The notes under the pieces were generated by a model, which was not told the DNA's origin, made no database searches, and saw nothing but the letters and a program-made list of their open reading frames with translations. The translations under genes were made by a program, and so were the position numbers. Positions 5,369-5,464 of a stretch of DNA of 5,464 nt are shown one piece after another. Source of the stretch: Paracoccaceae bacterium (GTDB lineage: Bacteria > Pseudomonadota > Alphaproteobacteria > Rhodobacterales > Rhodobacteraceae); the NCBI GenBank assembly GCA_016764835.1, contig JAESRD010000334.1:1-5464 (forward strand). Direction: 5' to 3'. Position 1 is the stretch's first letter, and every line of letters starts with the position of its first letter.

Positions 5369-5464
5369 CTAATTCGAGATTTTGGCGATGCATTCCGCTT
5401 CGTACATACCTCCTTTTTCGAGTATTTTCTTGCTCTGTTTATCTTGGATAAATTGAATAAAAAA
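5369..5464 (-). CDS. Possible C-terminal end of an unrecognised gene entering from the right edge
   Basis: One minus-strand frame is open from the window edge to a TAG at 5369-5371, giving 31 residues that include IQDKQSKKILEKGG and MYEAECIAKISN. The residue mix (Lys, Glu, Ile) looks like a plausible protein end, and GC is higher at codon positions 1 and 3 than at 2, as in real coding DNA. A terminator-like hairpin follows about 60 bases downstream. GC of this stretch is only about one third, much lower than the other genes. I recognise no family. Thirty-one open codons can occur by chance, so the call is tentative. Confidence 0.35.
   Translation of the reverse strand, partial: FFIQFIQDKQSKKILEKGGMYEAECIAKISN

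Overview
The window looks like chromosomal DNA from an alphaproteobacterium, most likely a marine Rhodobacterales (roseobacter-type) genome. This rests on moderately GC-rich coding DNA, on a DEAD-box helicase whose sequence style I recognise from that group, on an RHH_4-type ribbon-helix-helix tail, and on the pairing of DCC-family and HTTM-family genes. No database search was run. No mobile element, CRISPR array, rRNA or tRNA is visible.

Layout from left to right. The left edge holds the C-terminal end of a ribbon-helix-helix protein (+, ends at 144). It overlaps by four bases (ATGA) a DCC/DUF393 thiol-disulfide oxidoreductase-like gene (+, 141-635). That gene runs tail-to-tail into an HTTM-like integral membrane protein gene (-, 595-1284), and the two coding ends overlap by 41 bases. 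The HTTM gene is preceded on its own strand by a conserved-looking gene of unknown function (-, 1281-1727, or 1748 with a TTG start), again with an ATGA overlap. After a gap of about 150 bases with a GC-rich hairpin comes a membrane fatty acid desaturase with all three histidine boxes (-, 1897-2934). After a 194-base AT-rich gap comes a DeaD/CsdA-like DEAD-box RNA helicase (-, 3129-5216) with a DbpA-type RNA-binding domain and a long basic low-complexity tail. The helicase has a structured 5' leader with a terminator-like hairpin plus T-run and a second hairpin close to the start codon. The right edge may hold the end of an AT-rich, unrecognised gene (-, stop at 5369).

How the genes may work together. 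Genes on the minus strand run in the order (edge gene), helicase, desaturase, unknown gene, HTTM. The unknown gene and HTTM almost certainly form one translationally coupled unit. DCC-like and HTTM-like proteins are known neighbours or fusion partners in bacteria, so a membrane-associated redox module made of DCC, HTTM and the unknown gene is a reasonable hypothesis. A desaturase and a CsdA-type helicase side by side also fits a low-temperature response theme (membrane fluidity and RNA unwinding), but co-regulation is inference. The most worthwhile things to check are the DCC/HTTM/unknown-protein module, the helicase leader, and the possible gene at the right edge.
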